NCBI GenBank assembly: GCA_965215545.1
Contig: OZ244066.1
Location: forward strand, 930,001-994,000
Reading direction: 5' to 3'
Length of the DNA: 64,000 bases
Source of the DNA: MPNP01 sp965215545
Lineage (GTDB): Bacteria > Pseudomonadota > Alphaproteobacteria > Rhodobacterales > Rhodobacteraceae
Positions 53,729 to 63,213 of this stretch are shown here, one piece after another (within the stretch, counting starts at the first letter, position 1; every line of letters begins with the position of its first letter). The notes below the pieces were generated by a model that saw only the letters and a list, made by a program, of their open reading frames with translations, had not been told where the DNA came from and did not search any database. The position numbers and the translations under genes were made by a program.

Positions 53729-53770
53729 CGTGGATCCTGCGATCGCGTGCGGGTGCCTGTCAGACGGGTG

Positions 53771-53797
53771 ACCGCCCGCAGCCGGGCTGCGGGCGGT
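53771..53797. terminator. Intercistronic hairpin after the amino-acid binding protein gene
   Basis: An 11-bp perfect stem (ACCGCCCGCAG / CTGCGGGCGGT) with a 5-nt loop lies between the binding-protein stop and the permease start. As in the other two transport operons here, it probably lowers permease relative to binding protein. Confidence 0.7.
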
Positions 53798-53803
53798 GGG
53801 GCA

Positions 53804-54634
53804 TCAGTTGATCTGATCGGCCCAGTCCTCGGTGGTGAACCAGTAATCGTGCCGTTCCTGCAGCCAGCCGGACCGCCAGACATGGGCAATCCAGTTGTTG
53901 AAGTAGTTCAGTGCATCGGGGTCTCCCTTGCGCAGGGCGAACCCCTCGCCACTCTGGTCAAACAGCATGGGAAATGGCAGATACAGGGTCTCCGGATACG
54001 TCCTTGCCTCGCGAGACGGCAGGGGCTCGGAGGCCATTGTGGCATGGGCCTGGCCATTGAGAACCTCCTGGGTTGCGGCCCCCTCCTCGTCAAAGAGCAG
54101 CAGTTCGGCATCCGGGAAGTTCCTGGCAATGACAACGGCAGGAGTTGCGCCCCGTCGGGCAGAAAAGGTCACATCCGGGCGATTGAAGTCCTCCAGGGTG
54201 AACCCATCTGTCAGGGCCTTGTTGGCCAACAGGGTCATCCCGGAGTAGGCATAGGGGTCGGAGAAATTGATGGTCAGGTTGCGCTGGGGCGTGATGCTCA
54301 TCCCACTGATGATCACATCGAACTTCCCTGCCACGAGGGCCGGGATGATCCCATCCCAGGCCGTCGGGACAAATTCAGCCTCCACGCCCATATCCTCGGC
54401 CAGTTGACGGCCGACATCAAGCTCGAAGCCGACCAGTTCGCCGTTCTTGTCGCGCATGGACCAGGGAACGAACAGGGACAGACCGATCTTGATGACTCCG
54501 CGTTGCTTGATTGTCTCGATCACACTTTCCGCCGAGAGTGCCTGTCGGGCCTCCTGGGCCAGGGTGGGTGCTGCTGTACCTGCTGCCAGCATCATGCAGC
54601 AGAGGGTCAGCAGGAAACGTCGTGCCAGATTCAT
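53804..54634 (-). CDS. Polar amino-acid periplasmic binding protein
   Basis: A 276-residue SBP_bac_3 protein. The signal peptide is MNLARRFLLTLCCMMLAAGTAAPTLA. The ligand-binding pattern is KQRGVIKIGLSLFVPWSMRDKNGELVGFELDVGRQLA, then GKFDVIISGMSITPQRNLTINFSDPY with the Arg that contacts the alpha-carboxylate. It is part of the ATPase-permease-SBP-permease operon. Confidence 0.93.
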   Translation of the reverse strand: MNLARRFLLTLCCMMLAAGTAAPTLAQEARQALSAESVIETIKQRGVIKIGLSLFVPWSMRDKNGELVGFELDVGRQLAEDMGVEAEFVPTAWDGIIPALVAGKFDVIISGMSITPQRNLTINFSDPYAYSGMTLLANKALTDGFTLEDFNRPDVTFSARRGATPAVVIARNFPDAELLLFDEEGAATQEVLNGQAHATMASEPLPSREARTYPETLYLPFPMLFDQSGEGFALRKGDPDALNYFNNWIAHVWRSGWLQERHDYWFTTEDWADQIN

Positions 54635-54667
54635 GTGAATCTCCTTTCATCTGTGAGGTGAATGTTT

Positions 54668-55531
54668 TCAGGTGATGACCGCATATCGCTTCTCCACGAA
54701 GGTCACGACAACGGACAATGCGAGTGTGACAACCATGTAGACGGCAGCAATGGTGAACCAGATCTCGAAACTCATGTAGGTGTCCGAGATGATGTTCCGT
54801 CCGATGGTGGTCAACTCGGCCACGGCAATGACACTGACGATGGCCGAACTCTTGATCATGTGGACCCCTTCCCCTGTCAGGGGCGGCAGCATGAACTTTA
54901 TCGATTGGGGCAGGATGATGTGCCGATAGGTCTGGGCCGGGCCCATCCCGATCGATCGGGCCGCCTCCCATTGTCCGGTGGGAACGGCATTGATCCCGGC
55001 TCGGAAGATTTCCGAGATGAGGGCCGAATGGAAGACACCCAGACAGAGGACAGAGGCTGCATAACGGCCAAGATCGAAAATCGGACCCAGGACATAGTAG
55101 AACACGTAAAGCAGAACCAGCAGCGGCATGTTGCGGACGAACTCGAGCCAGGCAATGGCCACCGACCGCCCCACCACCAGCCCCGAGAGTCGCAACAGGG
55201 CAATGATCAGGCCCAGGACCGCCGCGAGCAGGAAGGATTGGGCCGAGAGGATGATCGTCGTGCCGAGACCCAGCATGATCTCTCCCAGCTGGAACCCGTC
55301 ATCCGTCAGGCGATAGAGATAATCGGGAATCCGGTACCATTGCCAGTTGTAGCCCATGGCCTCGGCCCCCGTCAGGGCCGTCTGGACGATGGCGGCGATC
55401 ACCAGGACATACAGTGCCACGGAGACCGGGACCGACCGGACCAGCCGTCGGACCACCTGCCTCGGGCTTCCCGAAACCTGTCTTGCGAGCACCTGCCGGA
55501 GACTCGGGCGGACCTGGGATGATGGGGTCAT
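54668..55531 (-). CDS. Amino-acid ABC transporter permease
   Basis: A 287-residue permease with EAA loop GQWEAARSIGMGPAQTYRHIILPQSIKFMLPP and spans such as VALYVLVIAAIVQTAL. The ATG at 55531 lies 2 nt after the ATPase stop, so the genes are coupled. Together with the gene at 52832 it forms a heterodimeric membrane domain. Confidence 0.92.
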   Translation of the reverse strand: MTPSSQVRPSLRQVLARQVSGSPRQVVRRLVRSVPVSVALYVLVIAAIVQTALTGAEAMGYNWQWYRIPDYLYRLTDDGFQLGEIMLGLGTTIILSAQSFLLAAVLGLIIALLRLSGLVVGRSVAIAWLEFVRNMPLLVLLYVFYYVLGPIFDLGRYAASVLCLGVFHSALISEIFRAGINAVPTGQWEAARSIGMGPAQTYRHIILPQSIKFMLPPLTGEGVHMIKSSAIVSVIAVAELTTIGRNIISDTYMSFEIWFTIAAVYMVVTLALSVVVTFVEKRYAVIT

Positions 55532-55533
55532 GA

Positions 55534-56283
55534 TCACGTGTGATCCAGGATCTGGTCCAGGAATATCCGGCACCGCTCACTGGCCGGCTGGGTGAAAAAT
55601 GTCTCCGGCGGCGCGGTCTCGACGATGCGTCCGTCCTCCATGAAGACCATCAGATCGGCGACTTTCCTGGCAAAGCCCATCTCATGGGTCACGCAGATCA
55701 TCGTCATGCCACTGTCCGCCAGTTCAACCATGACATCCAGAACCTCGGTGATCATCTCTGGATCAAGGGCCGACGTGGGCTCGTCAAACAGCATCACGCG
55801 GGGCTCCATGCACAGGGACCGGGCAATGGCGACCCGCTGCTGCTGCCCTCCCGACAGTTGGGCCGGATACTTGTCGGCCTGTTCAGGGATATGGACCCTC
55901 TCGAGGTAGTTTCGGGCCCGTCTCTCAGCCTCGGTGCGGGGGACTTTCCGCACCCGCAGCGGACCCACCATCAGGTTCTCCAGCACCGTGAGATGCGGAA
56001 AGAGATTGAATTGCTGGAACACCATGCCAACCTCCATCCGGATGGAACGGATATTGCGCGTCTCATCGGTCAGGGGGACCCCGTCAAAAATCACTGTGCC
56101 GGCCGAGTGCTCCTCGAGACGGTTGATGCAGCGGATCAGGGTCGATTTCCCGGACCCTGAGGGGCCGCAGATCACGACACGTTCACTCGCATTGACCGTC
56201 AGGCTGACATCCGCAAGCGCCTGAAATGTCCCGAAGAACTTGTCCAGGTGGCGGATTTCGATGATGGGTCCGGACCCGATCAT
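55534..56283 (-). CDS. Amino-acid ABC transporter ATP-binding protein
   Basis: A 249-residue GlnQ/HisP-type ATPase. Walker A is GPSGSGKSTLIRC, Q-loop FQQFNLFPHLTV, signature LSGGQQQRVAIARSL, Walker B VMLFDEPTSALDPE and H-loop CVTHEMGFA. The ATG at 56283 precedes IIEIRHLDKFFG; an upstream extension to 56346 runs toward the tRNA gene and lacks similarity. It is the first gene of the operon. Confidence 0.93.
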   Translation of the reverse strand: MIGSGPIIEIRHLDKFFGTFQALADVSLTVNASERVVICGPSGSGKSTLIRCINRLEEHSAGTVIFDGVPLTDETRNIRSIRMEVGMVFQQFNLFPHLTVLENLMVGPLRVRKVPRTEAERRARNYLERVHIPEQADKYPAQLSGGQQQRVAIARSLCMEPRVMLFDEPTSALDPEMITEVLDVMVELADSGMTMICVTHEMGFARKVADLMVFMEDGRIVETAPPETFFTQPASERCRIFLDQILDHT

Positions 56284-56358
56284 GGGGTCCGGATGACCCA
56301 AGGGCCTGCCCGGGCCAAGCGAGGCTGCTCTCCATGACAGGACCAACCCGCTGCAAAC

Positions 56359-56435
56359 TGGTCGGAGTGAGAGGATTTGAACCTCCGGCCCCTGCCTCCC
56401 GAAGACAGTGCTCTACCAGGCTGAGCTACACTCCG
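56359..56435 (-). tRNA. tRNA-Pro (anticodon CGG)
   Basis: The minus strand folds as a 77-nt cloverleaf: acceptor CGGAGTG/CACTCCG, D-arm AGCTCAGCCTGGTAGAGC, anticodon arm CTGTCTTCGGGAGGCAG with CGG, T-arm GGAGGTTCAAATCCTCT, discriminator A and encoded CCA. Confidence 0.95.
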
Positions 56436-57021
56436 GATCTGTCTGTCACTGAAGAAGGAAATGACGATACAGCCAATGCAAATGTCCCGAACACCACTTT
56501 ATCCAGTCCACTTGCCAATGCGACGCCCCAATCAACTGCTACCGCCTGCTGTATATGCCCCTGGCCCGGCGGAAGTCAACACATTCGAGGCACTGACGTT
56601 TCGATGCCACAGGACCCCGTGACCGTCATCCGGGATCCGCATGATCCCCTGGAAGATCAATCATCATGCCACGCCCGGGCCGGGAGCAGGCAACCAGCCA
56701 ATACAATTTCATGCGGACAGAGAGTCCGGTTTGAGCGGGCCATCTTCCTGCCTTGCAGCTTGTCACCGTACCGTTCAAGGCAATCGCGGATCGTCGCTTC
56801 GGCCCCCGCACAGGATGCCACCAGCGCCTGATGCAGTGGATCGTCAGGGTTGTAACGCTGGGTGAGGATCCGTCGTCACGGCCGAGTTGGATCGGACGTC
56901 CACGGCTCCGTACTTGCTTGAACGCGTCATTCAGCGCCGGAGCATTGAGCAATGCCACCAGGGGCAAGCGCCTGGATGCCATTGGGCACAGGACAAGATC
57001 ATCTGCATTGGGCCCGATGGA
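56436..57021. other. 0.59 kb intergenic stretch
   Basis: No gene or RNA is recognised between leuB and the tRNA-Pro gene. Confidence 0.4.
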
Positions 57022-58128
57022 TCAGGACAGTTGGAGACGGGCGATGATGGCGTCTCCCATCTCGCCGGTGCTGGCCGGGCCGCTGGACCCCGTTTGCTGG
57101 AGGTCAGGTGTCCGGATCCCGTCCGCAAGGGCCGATTCGACAGCACTCTCGACGGCGCTGGCGAGGTCGATGCAACCAAAGGAATAGCGCAGGGCCATGG
57201 CAAAGGAGAGGATGCAGGCGCAGGGGTTGGCCTTGCCCTGACCCGCAATGTCGGGTGCTGAACCATGAACCGGTTCGTAGAGGGCCTTGGGGATGCCCGC
57301 ATCGCTGCGCTGGCCAAGTGAGGCCGAGGGGAGCATGCCGAGCGAGCCGGTCAGCATGGCCGCCGCATCGGACAGCAGGTCCCCGAAGAGATTGTCCGTG
57401 ACAATGACATCGAACTGCCGCGGATCCCGGACCAGCTGCATGGCACCGGCATCGGCATACATGTGGCTCAGGGTGATGTCGGGATACTCGGTCTCCACAA
57501 CCCACTCGACTTCCTCGCGCCACAGGATGCCCGCCTCCATGACATTCGCCTTTTCCATGGAGCACACCCGACCCTGCCGCTGCCGGGCCAGATCACAGGC
57601 GGCTCGGGCGATGCGCCGGATTTCCCCGGTTGTGTAACGATGGGTATTGATGCCGGTCCGACTCCCGTCATCATGGATTGTGATGCCGCGAGGTTCGCCA
57701 AAATAGATGCCGGCCGTGAGTTCCCGCACGATCAGGATATCGAGGCCCGCAACCACCTCATGCTTGAGTGATGAGGAGTCAGCCAGGGCATCAAAACAGA
57801 TCGCTGGCCGCAGGTTGGCATAGAGATCCAATTCCTTGCGCAGTGCCATCAAGCCGCGTTCCGGCTTGCTGGCAAAAGGGAGGCCATCATATTGTGGCGC
57901 CCCGACGGCACCCAGCAGGATGGCATCGGCAGCCAGGGCCTTGGCCAGGGTGTCCTCGTGCAGGGGGACCCCGTGCCGGTCACAGGCTGCACCCCCGACG
58001 AGATCCTGTTCGACCGCAAAGGTGATGTCTGTCCTGGTATTGAACCAGTCGATGATCCTGCTGACCTCCGCCATCACCTCGGGACCGATCCCGTCTCCGG
58101 GGAGCATCAACAGGCTGTGCGATGGCAT
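57022..58128 (-). CDS. leuB: 3-isopropylmalate dehydrogenase
   Basis: A 368-residue NAD-dependent oxidative decarboxylase of leucine synthesis. The N-terminus LLMLPGDGIGPEVMAEV, the LYANLRPA arm, ITIHD/SMEKANVMEAG (catalytic Lys) and DNLFGDLLSDAAAMLTGSLGMLPSASLG and EPVHGSAPDIAGQGKANP match LeuB closely. It reads in the same direction as the downstream asd, with the amino-acid transporter and two tRNAs between. Confidence 0.95.
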   Translation of the reverse strand: MPSHSLLMLPGDGIGPEVMAEVSRIIDWFNTRTDITFAVEQDLVGGAACDRHGVPLHEDTLAKALAADAILLGAVGAPQYDGLPFASKPERGLMALRKELDLYANLRPAICFDALADSSSLKHEVVAGLDILIVRELTAGIYFGEPRGITIHDDGSRTGINTHRYTTGEIRRIARAACDLARQRQGRVCSMEKANVMEAGILWREEVEWVVETEYPDITLSHMYADAGAMQLVRDPRQFDVIVTDNLFGDLLSDAAAMLTGSLGMLPSASLGQRSDAGIPKALYEPVHGSAPDIAGQGKANPCACILSFAMALRYSFGCIDLASAVESAVESALADGIRTPDLQQTGSSGPASTGEMGDAIIARLQLS

Positions 58129-58152
58129 GACATGGCCTCCATGTGGACGGGA

Positions 58153-58899
58153 TCAGGACGGGTGGATGGGATCATCGAGACGGTGGGGAAAATGCCGGGG
58201 GATCAGGCCGGCGTGGAGCCAGGTCACCAGCGTGTACAGCGAATAGACGGGCAGGCCGGTCACTTTCCTGATTTCGGCGGCATAGGGCATCATGTTGGTG
58301 CACTCGAGAACGATGGCACCGACATCGGGATGGCCAGATGTCAACCGGCGGGCTGCATCGACGAGATCAAGCATGCAGAGGTCAAAATCGATGCTGACGT
58401 GGTCATCGACGATCTTGTGACAGAACTCCCGACCGGCTTCCGTACCGACAACGGGGGTCTCGAGCGGAACACCGGCGGCCCGGAGATGGTCCTCGGTCAG
58501 GTCTCCTGCCGAGATGGTGATGATGCCAGCCCGGCGGCCGGTCGGCAGCAGACTGTTCACCATGGGCACCTGCATGATTGAGGAGGTGGCCACGGGGACC
58601 GGCATGGCATCGCGGATCTCCCTTTGCAACAGGGCCAGGAACCCGCAGTTGGTCGTCAGCCCGTCGCAACCGTGGGCAACCAGATCGTGACCGGCAGTGA
58701 TGAACTTCTCAAGGAGACCTTCCGACCGGTGCCGGACCACGAGGTCAGGCGTGGCACCCCTGACGATGCGGTACTGGACGGGAAAGGGCCAGGTGTTGGC
58801 GTTGGCCACATCACCCCAGATGCGCGGAAACCGGGTATCCAGCATCAAAATGCCGACATTGGCTCCAAAGACGGTCTTGCCGCCATGCTCAAGTCTCAT
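58153..58899 (-). CDS. Asp/Glu racemase superfamily protein
   Basis: A 248-residue protein of the racemase/maleate isomerase-like superfamily. Catalytic Cys candidates lie in DGLTTNCGFLALLQ and AIVLECTNMMPY, the usual two positions. Family members include hydantoin racemase, arylmalonate decarboxylase and maleate isomerase. It diverges from the ThDP enzyme and TRAP cluster and may feed the same pathway, although it ends 25 bp before leuB on the same strand. Confidence 0.84.
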   Translation of the reverse strand: MRLEHGGKTVFGANVGILMLDTRFPRIWGDVANANTWPFPVQYRIVRGATPDLVVRHRSEGLLEKFITAGHDLVAHGCDGLTTNCGFLALLQREIRDAMPVPVATSSIMQVPMVNSLLPTGRRAGIITISAGDLTEDHLRAAGVPLETPVVGTEAGREFCHKIVDDHVSIDFDLCMLDLVDAARRLTSGHPDVGAIVLECTNMMPYAAEIRKVTGLPVYSLYTLVTWLHAGLIPRHFPHRLDDPIHPS

Positions 58900-59094
58900 A
58901 CCGGCAATCCCTCGTCACAACACCCATCCGGATCGGCAAATACCCTTGCGGCCACCGGAACATTGGTTTTATGGAAAAGGCCGGGAGATTCAATTATGGG
59001 CCCAATTCCCTGCGACTGTCATCGGGACCTGGTTCTGCATCTGCCGGACCTCCCCGCGACGGCAGGGCAAGGCCAGCAGATTCGGAGGTCAGAC

Positions 59095-60783
59095 ATGGCA
59101 AACAGCATGACGGGAGCCGAGGCCATCGTGCGGGGGCTTCAGGCCCATGGTGTCACCCATCTGTTTGGATTGTGCGGCGACACCTCCCTCCCTTTCTACG
59201 ATGCGCTGTTCAGCCTTGAGCACGACATTGACCATATTCTCGTCCGCGATGAACGCACGGCGGCCTATATGGCGGATGGCTATGCCCGCGTCACGGGCCG
59301 GATTGGCGTGTGCGAGGGCCCCTCCGGGGGTGGGGCCACCTACCTGCTGCCCGGCCTGATCGAGGCCAACGATTCCTCGGTGCCTGTTCTTGGGATCACG
59401 ACCGATGTCTCGGTTGCCTCCTACGGCAAATACCCCCTGACCGAGGTTGATCAGGATGCCCTGATGCGACCCCTGACCAAGTGGAATTCGGTCATCCGGA
59501 CAGCGGATCATATCCCGCGCATGATCCGGGCAGCATTCCGCCACATGGCAACGGGCACGCCGGGCTCGGCCCACCTTGGCATCCCCTACGACATCCAGCA
59601 TCACGCTGTGGATTCCGATGATGTCTGGGGCGACCGCACACATGCCACCTACCCAAGCTGGCGCTCAGCCCCGGAACCCGGGACTTGCGAGCGGGTGATT
59701 GATGCCATCCTGTCCGCCAGACGTCCGCTGCTGATCTGTGGGGGCGGCGTCATTGCATCAGGTGCTTGCTCCGAACTGGACAGGCTGGCCCGGCGACTCG
59801 ACATCGGAGTGGGAACATCGCTCTCGGGCAAGGGGAGTCTGGCCGACACCCATCCCCAGTCCCTCGGGGTTGTTGGGTCGAACGGTGGAACCGATGCCAC
59901 ATGGGATGTGCTGGCAGCAGCCGATCTGGTCGTCTTTCTCGGCTGTCGGGCCGGCTCCACCACCACCTCGCGGTGGGAAGCTCCGTCCCGGGGGACCCGG
60001 ATCATCCATATCGACTCGGACCCGGCCGTGATCGGGGCCAATTATCCGGTTGAAATTGGCATCGTGGCGGATCTGCAACTGGCCCTGGCCGCCATGAACG
60101 CTGCGCTGGACACCAGGGATTCACACGCAACTCTGGATGGATCCAGTCTGGTGGCAGCGGCCAGACAGAACAAGTTTGCCACCTTTGACCGCATCGCCAA
60201 GTGCATGGACTCCCCCATCCGACCGGAGCTGCTCATTGCCACCCTGCAGGCTGTCCTGCCCGACGACACCATTCTGGTCTCTGATCCCGGGACATCCTGT
60301 CCGTATCTCGCGGCCTACTACCGCTTGCCCCGGAGCGGGCGACATTTCCTGACCAACCGTGCCCATGGAGCCCTTGGCTATGCGCTGGGAGCCGCGATGG
60401 GCGCCTGGTATGGCCGGCCGGACCACAGGATTGTCGCCGTGATGGGCGATGGCTCCTTTGGCTTTGCCTGCGGCGAGCTTGAAACCGTCATGCGCCATGA
60501 CATCCCCCTGCTGATTGTCGTGCTGAACAACAGCAGTTTCGGCTGGATCAAGGCCAGTCAGCACGATGGGTGCGGGGCCCGCTATCACAATGTCGACTTC
60601 ACCAGCTCCGATCATGCCGCCATCGCCAGGGCCTATGGCGTCCAATCCTGGCGCGTCGAGGATCCCCACGCGCTGGCCGGGATCCTCAAACAGGCTGTTG
60701 CCATCGAAGGGCCAGCCCTTGTGGAGGTCATCTGTCAACCACTCGAGGAGACCCAGGCGCCGGTTCGGCGGTGGATGGGATGA
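59095..60783 (+). CDS. ThDP-dependent acetolactate synthase-like enzyme
   Basis: A 562-residue three-domain ThDP enzyme. The N-terminal pyrimidine-binding domain has GLQAHGVTHLFGLCGDTSLPFYDAL and the activating Glu region VRDERTAAYMADGYAR. A middle Rossmann domain has LLICGGGVIASGA. The C-terminal diphosphate-binding domain has the motif GDGSFGFACGELETVMRHDIPLLIVVLNNSSFG. The usual reaction is decarboxylation of a 2-oxo acid or carboligation; the substrate is unknown. GGAGG lies 6 nt before the ATG at 59095. It heads the oxidase/TRAP cluster. Confidence 0.88.
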   Translation: MANSMTGAEAIVRGLQAHGVTHLFGLCGDTSLPFYDALFSLEHDIDHILVRDERTAAYMADGYARVTGRIGVCEGPSGGGATYLLPGLIEANDSSVPVLGITTDVSVASYGKYPLTEVDQDALMRPLTKWNSVIRTADHIPRMIRAAFRHMATGTPGSAHLGIPYDIQHHAVDSDDVWGDRTHATYPSWRSAPEPGTCERVIDAILSARRPLLICGGGVIASGACSELDRLARRLDIGVGTSLSGKGSLADTHPQSLGVVGSNGGTDATWDVLAAADLVVFLGCRAGSTTTSRWEAPSRGTRIIHIDSDPAVIGANYPVEIGIVADLQLALAAMNAALDTRDSHATLDGSSLVAAARQNKFATFDRIAKCMDSPIRPELLIATLQAVLPDDTILVSDPGTSCPYLAAYYRLPRSGRHFLTNRAHGALGYALGAAMGAWYGRPDHRIVAVMGDGSFGFACGELETVMRHDIPLLIVVLNNSSFGWIKASQHDGCGARYHNVDFTSSDHAAIARAYGVQSWRVEDPHALAGILKQAVAIEGPALVEVICQPLEETQAPVRRWMG

Positions 60784-60816
60784 CGGCACGAGACGGTCGG
60801 CCTGGATGCAGCGGCC

Positions 60817-62058
60817 ATGACTGACCACCCCGTGGCCATCATCGGGGCCGGCATCGCTGGCGTTTCGACAGCCCTCTGGATGCAGCGGCTGGGCCGGCAG
60901 GTTGTCCTGATTGACCGGGCAGCACCGGGCGAGGGAACATCATTCGGGAATGCGGGTGTGCTGGCGGCCTCATCAGTCCTGCCCGTGACGGTGCCCGGCC
61001 TTGTGCAGAAGATCCCCCGGATGCTGCTCGACCCCACCTCCCCCCTCTTTGTGATCTGGCATCGCGTGCCCGGGCTCATGCCGTGGCTGGTGCGATATCT
61101 GCGTCACGCATCGTACCCCCAAACCCGGAGGATATCGGCAGGACTGGCCACCCTCGTCACCGACACCCTGGCCCAGCATACACAGCTGGCCCACGGCACC
61201 CGGGCTGCCCACCGGCTGACCCGTTGGGACTATGCCTATGCCTATCCGGGACGGGATGCCTATCTCCAGGACAGGTTTGCCTGGGCATGCCGGACGCAGG
61301 CCGGGTTTGCCCCGCGGGAAGTTGAAGGGGATGCGGTCGGAGAGTTCATGCCGGGCGCGAGCAAGACCGTGCGGCTCCTGGCCATCATGGATCGGCATGG
61401 CTTCATTCTCGACCCCGGGGGGTATGTCAAGGATCTGGCCCTTGAGGTTGAAGCACACGGGGGGCGGATCATCACCGCCCGGGTCGAGGAGCTGGCCATG
61501 GAGGGGGAACGGGTCAGGGCCGTGATCACGGATCGGGGACCGATTGCCTGCCAGAGTGCGGTCATGGCGGCCGGTGTCTGGTCGCGGAGGTTGCTCGAAC
61601 CCCTCGGTGTCCGGGTCCCGATGGTCACGGAGAGGGGATATCACATCCATTTCAGCGAACCCTCACAGTCACCAAAAATCCCGGTCATGTTCACGGCCTA
61701 CAAATTTGTCCTCTCGCCGATGTCCGATGGGCTCCGCTGTGCCGGAATGGTGGAATTTGGTGGCCTGTCACCCGGCCCCTCCCCCCGACCGCTGGCCCTC
61801 CTCAGACGCCAGCTCGCCAAGGTCTATCCAGGATTCAGGGCAGCCGCTGAGCACGAGTGGCTCGGGCACCGGCCTGCCACGACAGACAGCCTGCCATTTA
61901 TTGGACAAATCCGTCGATCTGGCGTCTATACGGCGTTTGGCCATCACCATATTGGTCTCACAGCAGGCCCCAAGACCGGGCGGATCATTGCCAACCTGAT
62001 CACCAGAGGCGAGGGTCTGGTTGACCTTGCACCTTTCAATCCACTGCGCTTCAATTAA
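60817..62058 (+). CDS. DadA-like FAD-dependent D-amino-acid dehydrogenase
   Basis: A 413-residue DAO-family flavoprotein. The FAD-binding motif is PVAIIGAGIAGVSTALWMQRLGRQVVLIDR, followed by GEGTSFGNAGVLA typical of DadA. The C-terminal signature is GHHHIGLTAGPKTGRIIANLI. It may oxidise a D-amino acid or another amine, delivering electrons to the respiratory chain. It follows the ThDP gene by 33 bp and precedes the TRAP transporter, so the substrate may be imported by that system. Confidence 0.88.
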   Translation: MTDHPVAIIGAGIAGVSTALWMQRLGRQVVLIDRAAPGEGTSFGNAGVLAASSVLPVTVPGLVQKIPRMLLDPTSPLFVIWHRVPGLMPWLVRYLRHASYPQTRRISAGLATLVTDTLAQHTQLAHGTRAAHRLTRWDYAYAYPGRDAYLQDRFAWACRTQAGFAPREVEGDAVGEFMPGASKTVRLLAIMDRHGFILDPGGYVKDLALEVEAHGGRIITARVEELAMEGERVRAVITDRGPIACQSAVMAAGVWSRRLLEPLGVRVPMVTERGYHIHFSEPSQSPKIPVMFTAYKFVLSPMSDGLRCAGMVEFGGLSPGPSPRPLALLRRQLAKVYPGFRAAAEHEWLGHRPATTDSLPFIGQIRRSGVYTAFGHHHIGLTAGPKTGRIIANLITRGEGLVDLAPFNPLRFN

Positions 62059-62131
62059 AGGCGTGTATGGCATCAGATCTTGGTGTATACTGAGGATCGT
62101 TCATTTCTGCAGACAGAGACAGGGGAAAACA

Positions 62132-63103
62132 ATGAGACACATCATGACAACGGCGGTGGCCCTGGCGGCCATGGCCACGGGGGGCGCGGCAGCGGACAAG
62201 TGGGATATGCCCATGGCGTATGCGGCCACCAACTTCCACAGTGAGACCGGAGCCGAGTTCGCCCAGTGTGTGACCATCGGCACCGGCGGCGAACTTGAAA
62301 TCACCACTCATCCGGGCGGATCCCTGTTCAAGGGCAACGAGATCTATCGGGCCGTGCGCACCGGGCAGACCCAGATTGGCGAGCGGCTGATGTCGGCGCA
62401 TCAAAACGACAACATCCTGTACGGCGTCGACTCGATTCCGTTCCTGGCCACCTCATTCGAGGACTCTGACAGACTCTGGGCGGCTGCCAAGCCCGTCCTG
62501 CAGGATTTGATGGCTGAAGAGGGTCTGCACCTGCTCTATTCCGTGCCCTGGCCACCGCAGGGGCTCTACTTCAAGAAGGAAGTCAACAGCGTTGCCGATA
62601 TGCAGGGCGTGAAGTTCCGTTCCTACAACACGGCCACGGCCCGGATTGCCGAGCTGGCCAGTATGGTCCCGGTCCAGATCGAGGCGGCCGAGATCTCCCA
62701 GGCATTCGCCACGGGCGTGGCGGAATCCATGATCTCGTCCGGCTCGACCGGCTATGACCGCAAGGTCTGGGAGAGCCTGACCCACTTCTATGAGGTCGAT
62801 GCCTGGCTGCCACGGAACTACATCTTCGTGAACATGAGCAGTTGGCAAGGCCTTGCCGATGACATCAAGAACGTTGTACAAGGGTGTGCAGAACTGGCAG
62901 AATATGCTGGCAACGCCCGTTCCTTGCATTACACCCAGTTCACCCTGAGTGGGCTTGCCAGGAATGGCATGACGGTCGGCAAGGCTTCAGACAGGCTGAC
63001 CGGCGAGCTCAAGGAGTTCGGCGATATCATGACGACCGAATGGCTTGAGCAGGCCGGGGCCGTCGGGCAGGAAATCGTTGACAACTTCCGCGCCAGTCAG
63101 TAA
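62132..63103 (+). CDS. TRAP transporter substrate-binding protein DctP
   Basis: A 323-residue periplasmic protein. The signal peptide is MRHIMTTAVALAAMATGGAAA. The DctP family features include GAEFAQCVTIGTGGELEITTHPGGSLFKGNEIYRAVRTGQTQIGE, and the ligand-contact Arg region GVKFRSYNTATARIAELA with PVQIEAAEISQAFATGVAESMISSG. AGGGGA lies upstream of the ATG at 62132. It binds an organic acid and delivers it to DctQM. Confidence 0.92.
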   Translation: MRHIMTTAVALAAMATGGAAADKWDMPMAYAATNFHSETGAEFAQCVTIGTGGELEITTHPGGSLFKGNEIYRAVRTGQTQIGERLMSAHQNDNILYGVDSIPFLATSFEDSDRLWAAAKPVLQDLMAEEGLHLLYSVPWPPQGLYFKKEVNSVADMQGVKFRSYNTATARIAELASMVPVQIEAAEISQAFATGVAESMISSGSTGYDRKVWESLTHFYEVDAWLPRNYIFVNMSSWQGLADDIKNVVQGCAELAEYAGNARSLHYTQFTLSGLARNGMTVGKASDRLTGELKEFGDIMTTEWLEQAGAVGQEIVDNFRASQ

Positions 63104-63120
63104 GCGTTTGCCGAATACGA

Positions 63121-63150
63121 TGAGAACAGCGGGATGGCCCGCTGTTCTCA
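63121..63150. terminator. Intercistronic hairpin after dctP
   Basis: A 13-bp perfect stem (TGAGAACAGCGGG / CCCGCTGTTCTCA) with a 4-nt loop lies 18 bp after the DctP stop and before DctQ. No T tract is present. Confidence 0.72.
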
Positions 63151-63213
63151 CTTGGCCCGGGCAAGGGGTCGGCATGTCGTGGTGCAGGGTCTCTGTCGTG
63201 ATGAGGAGGAGGC

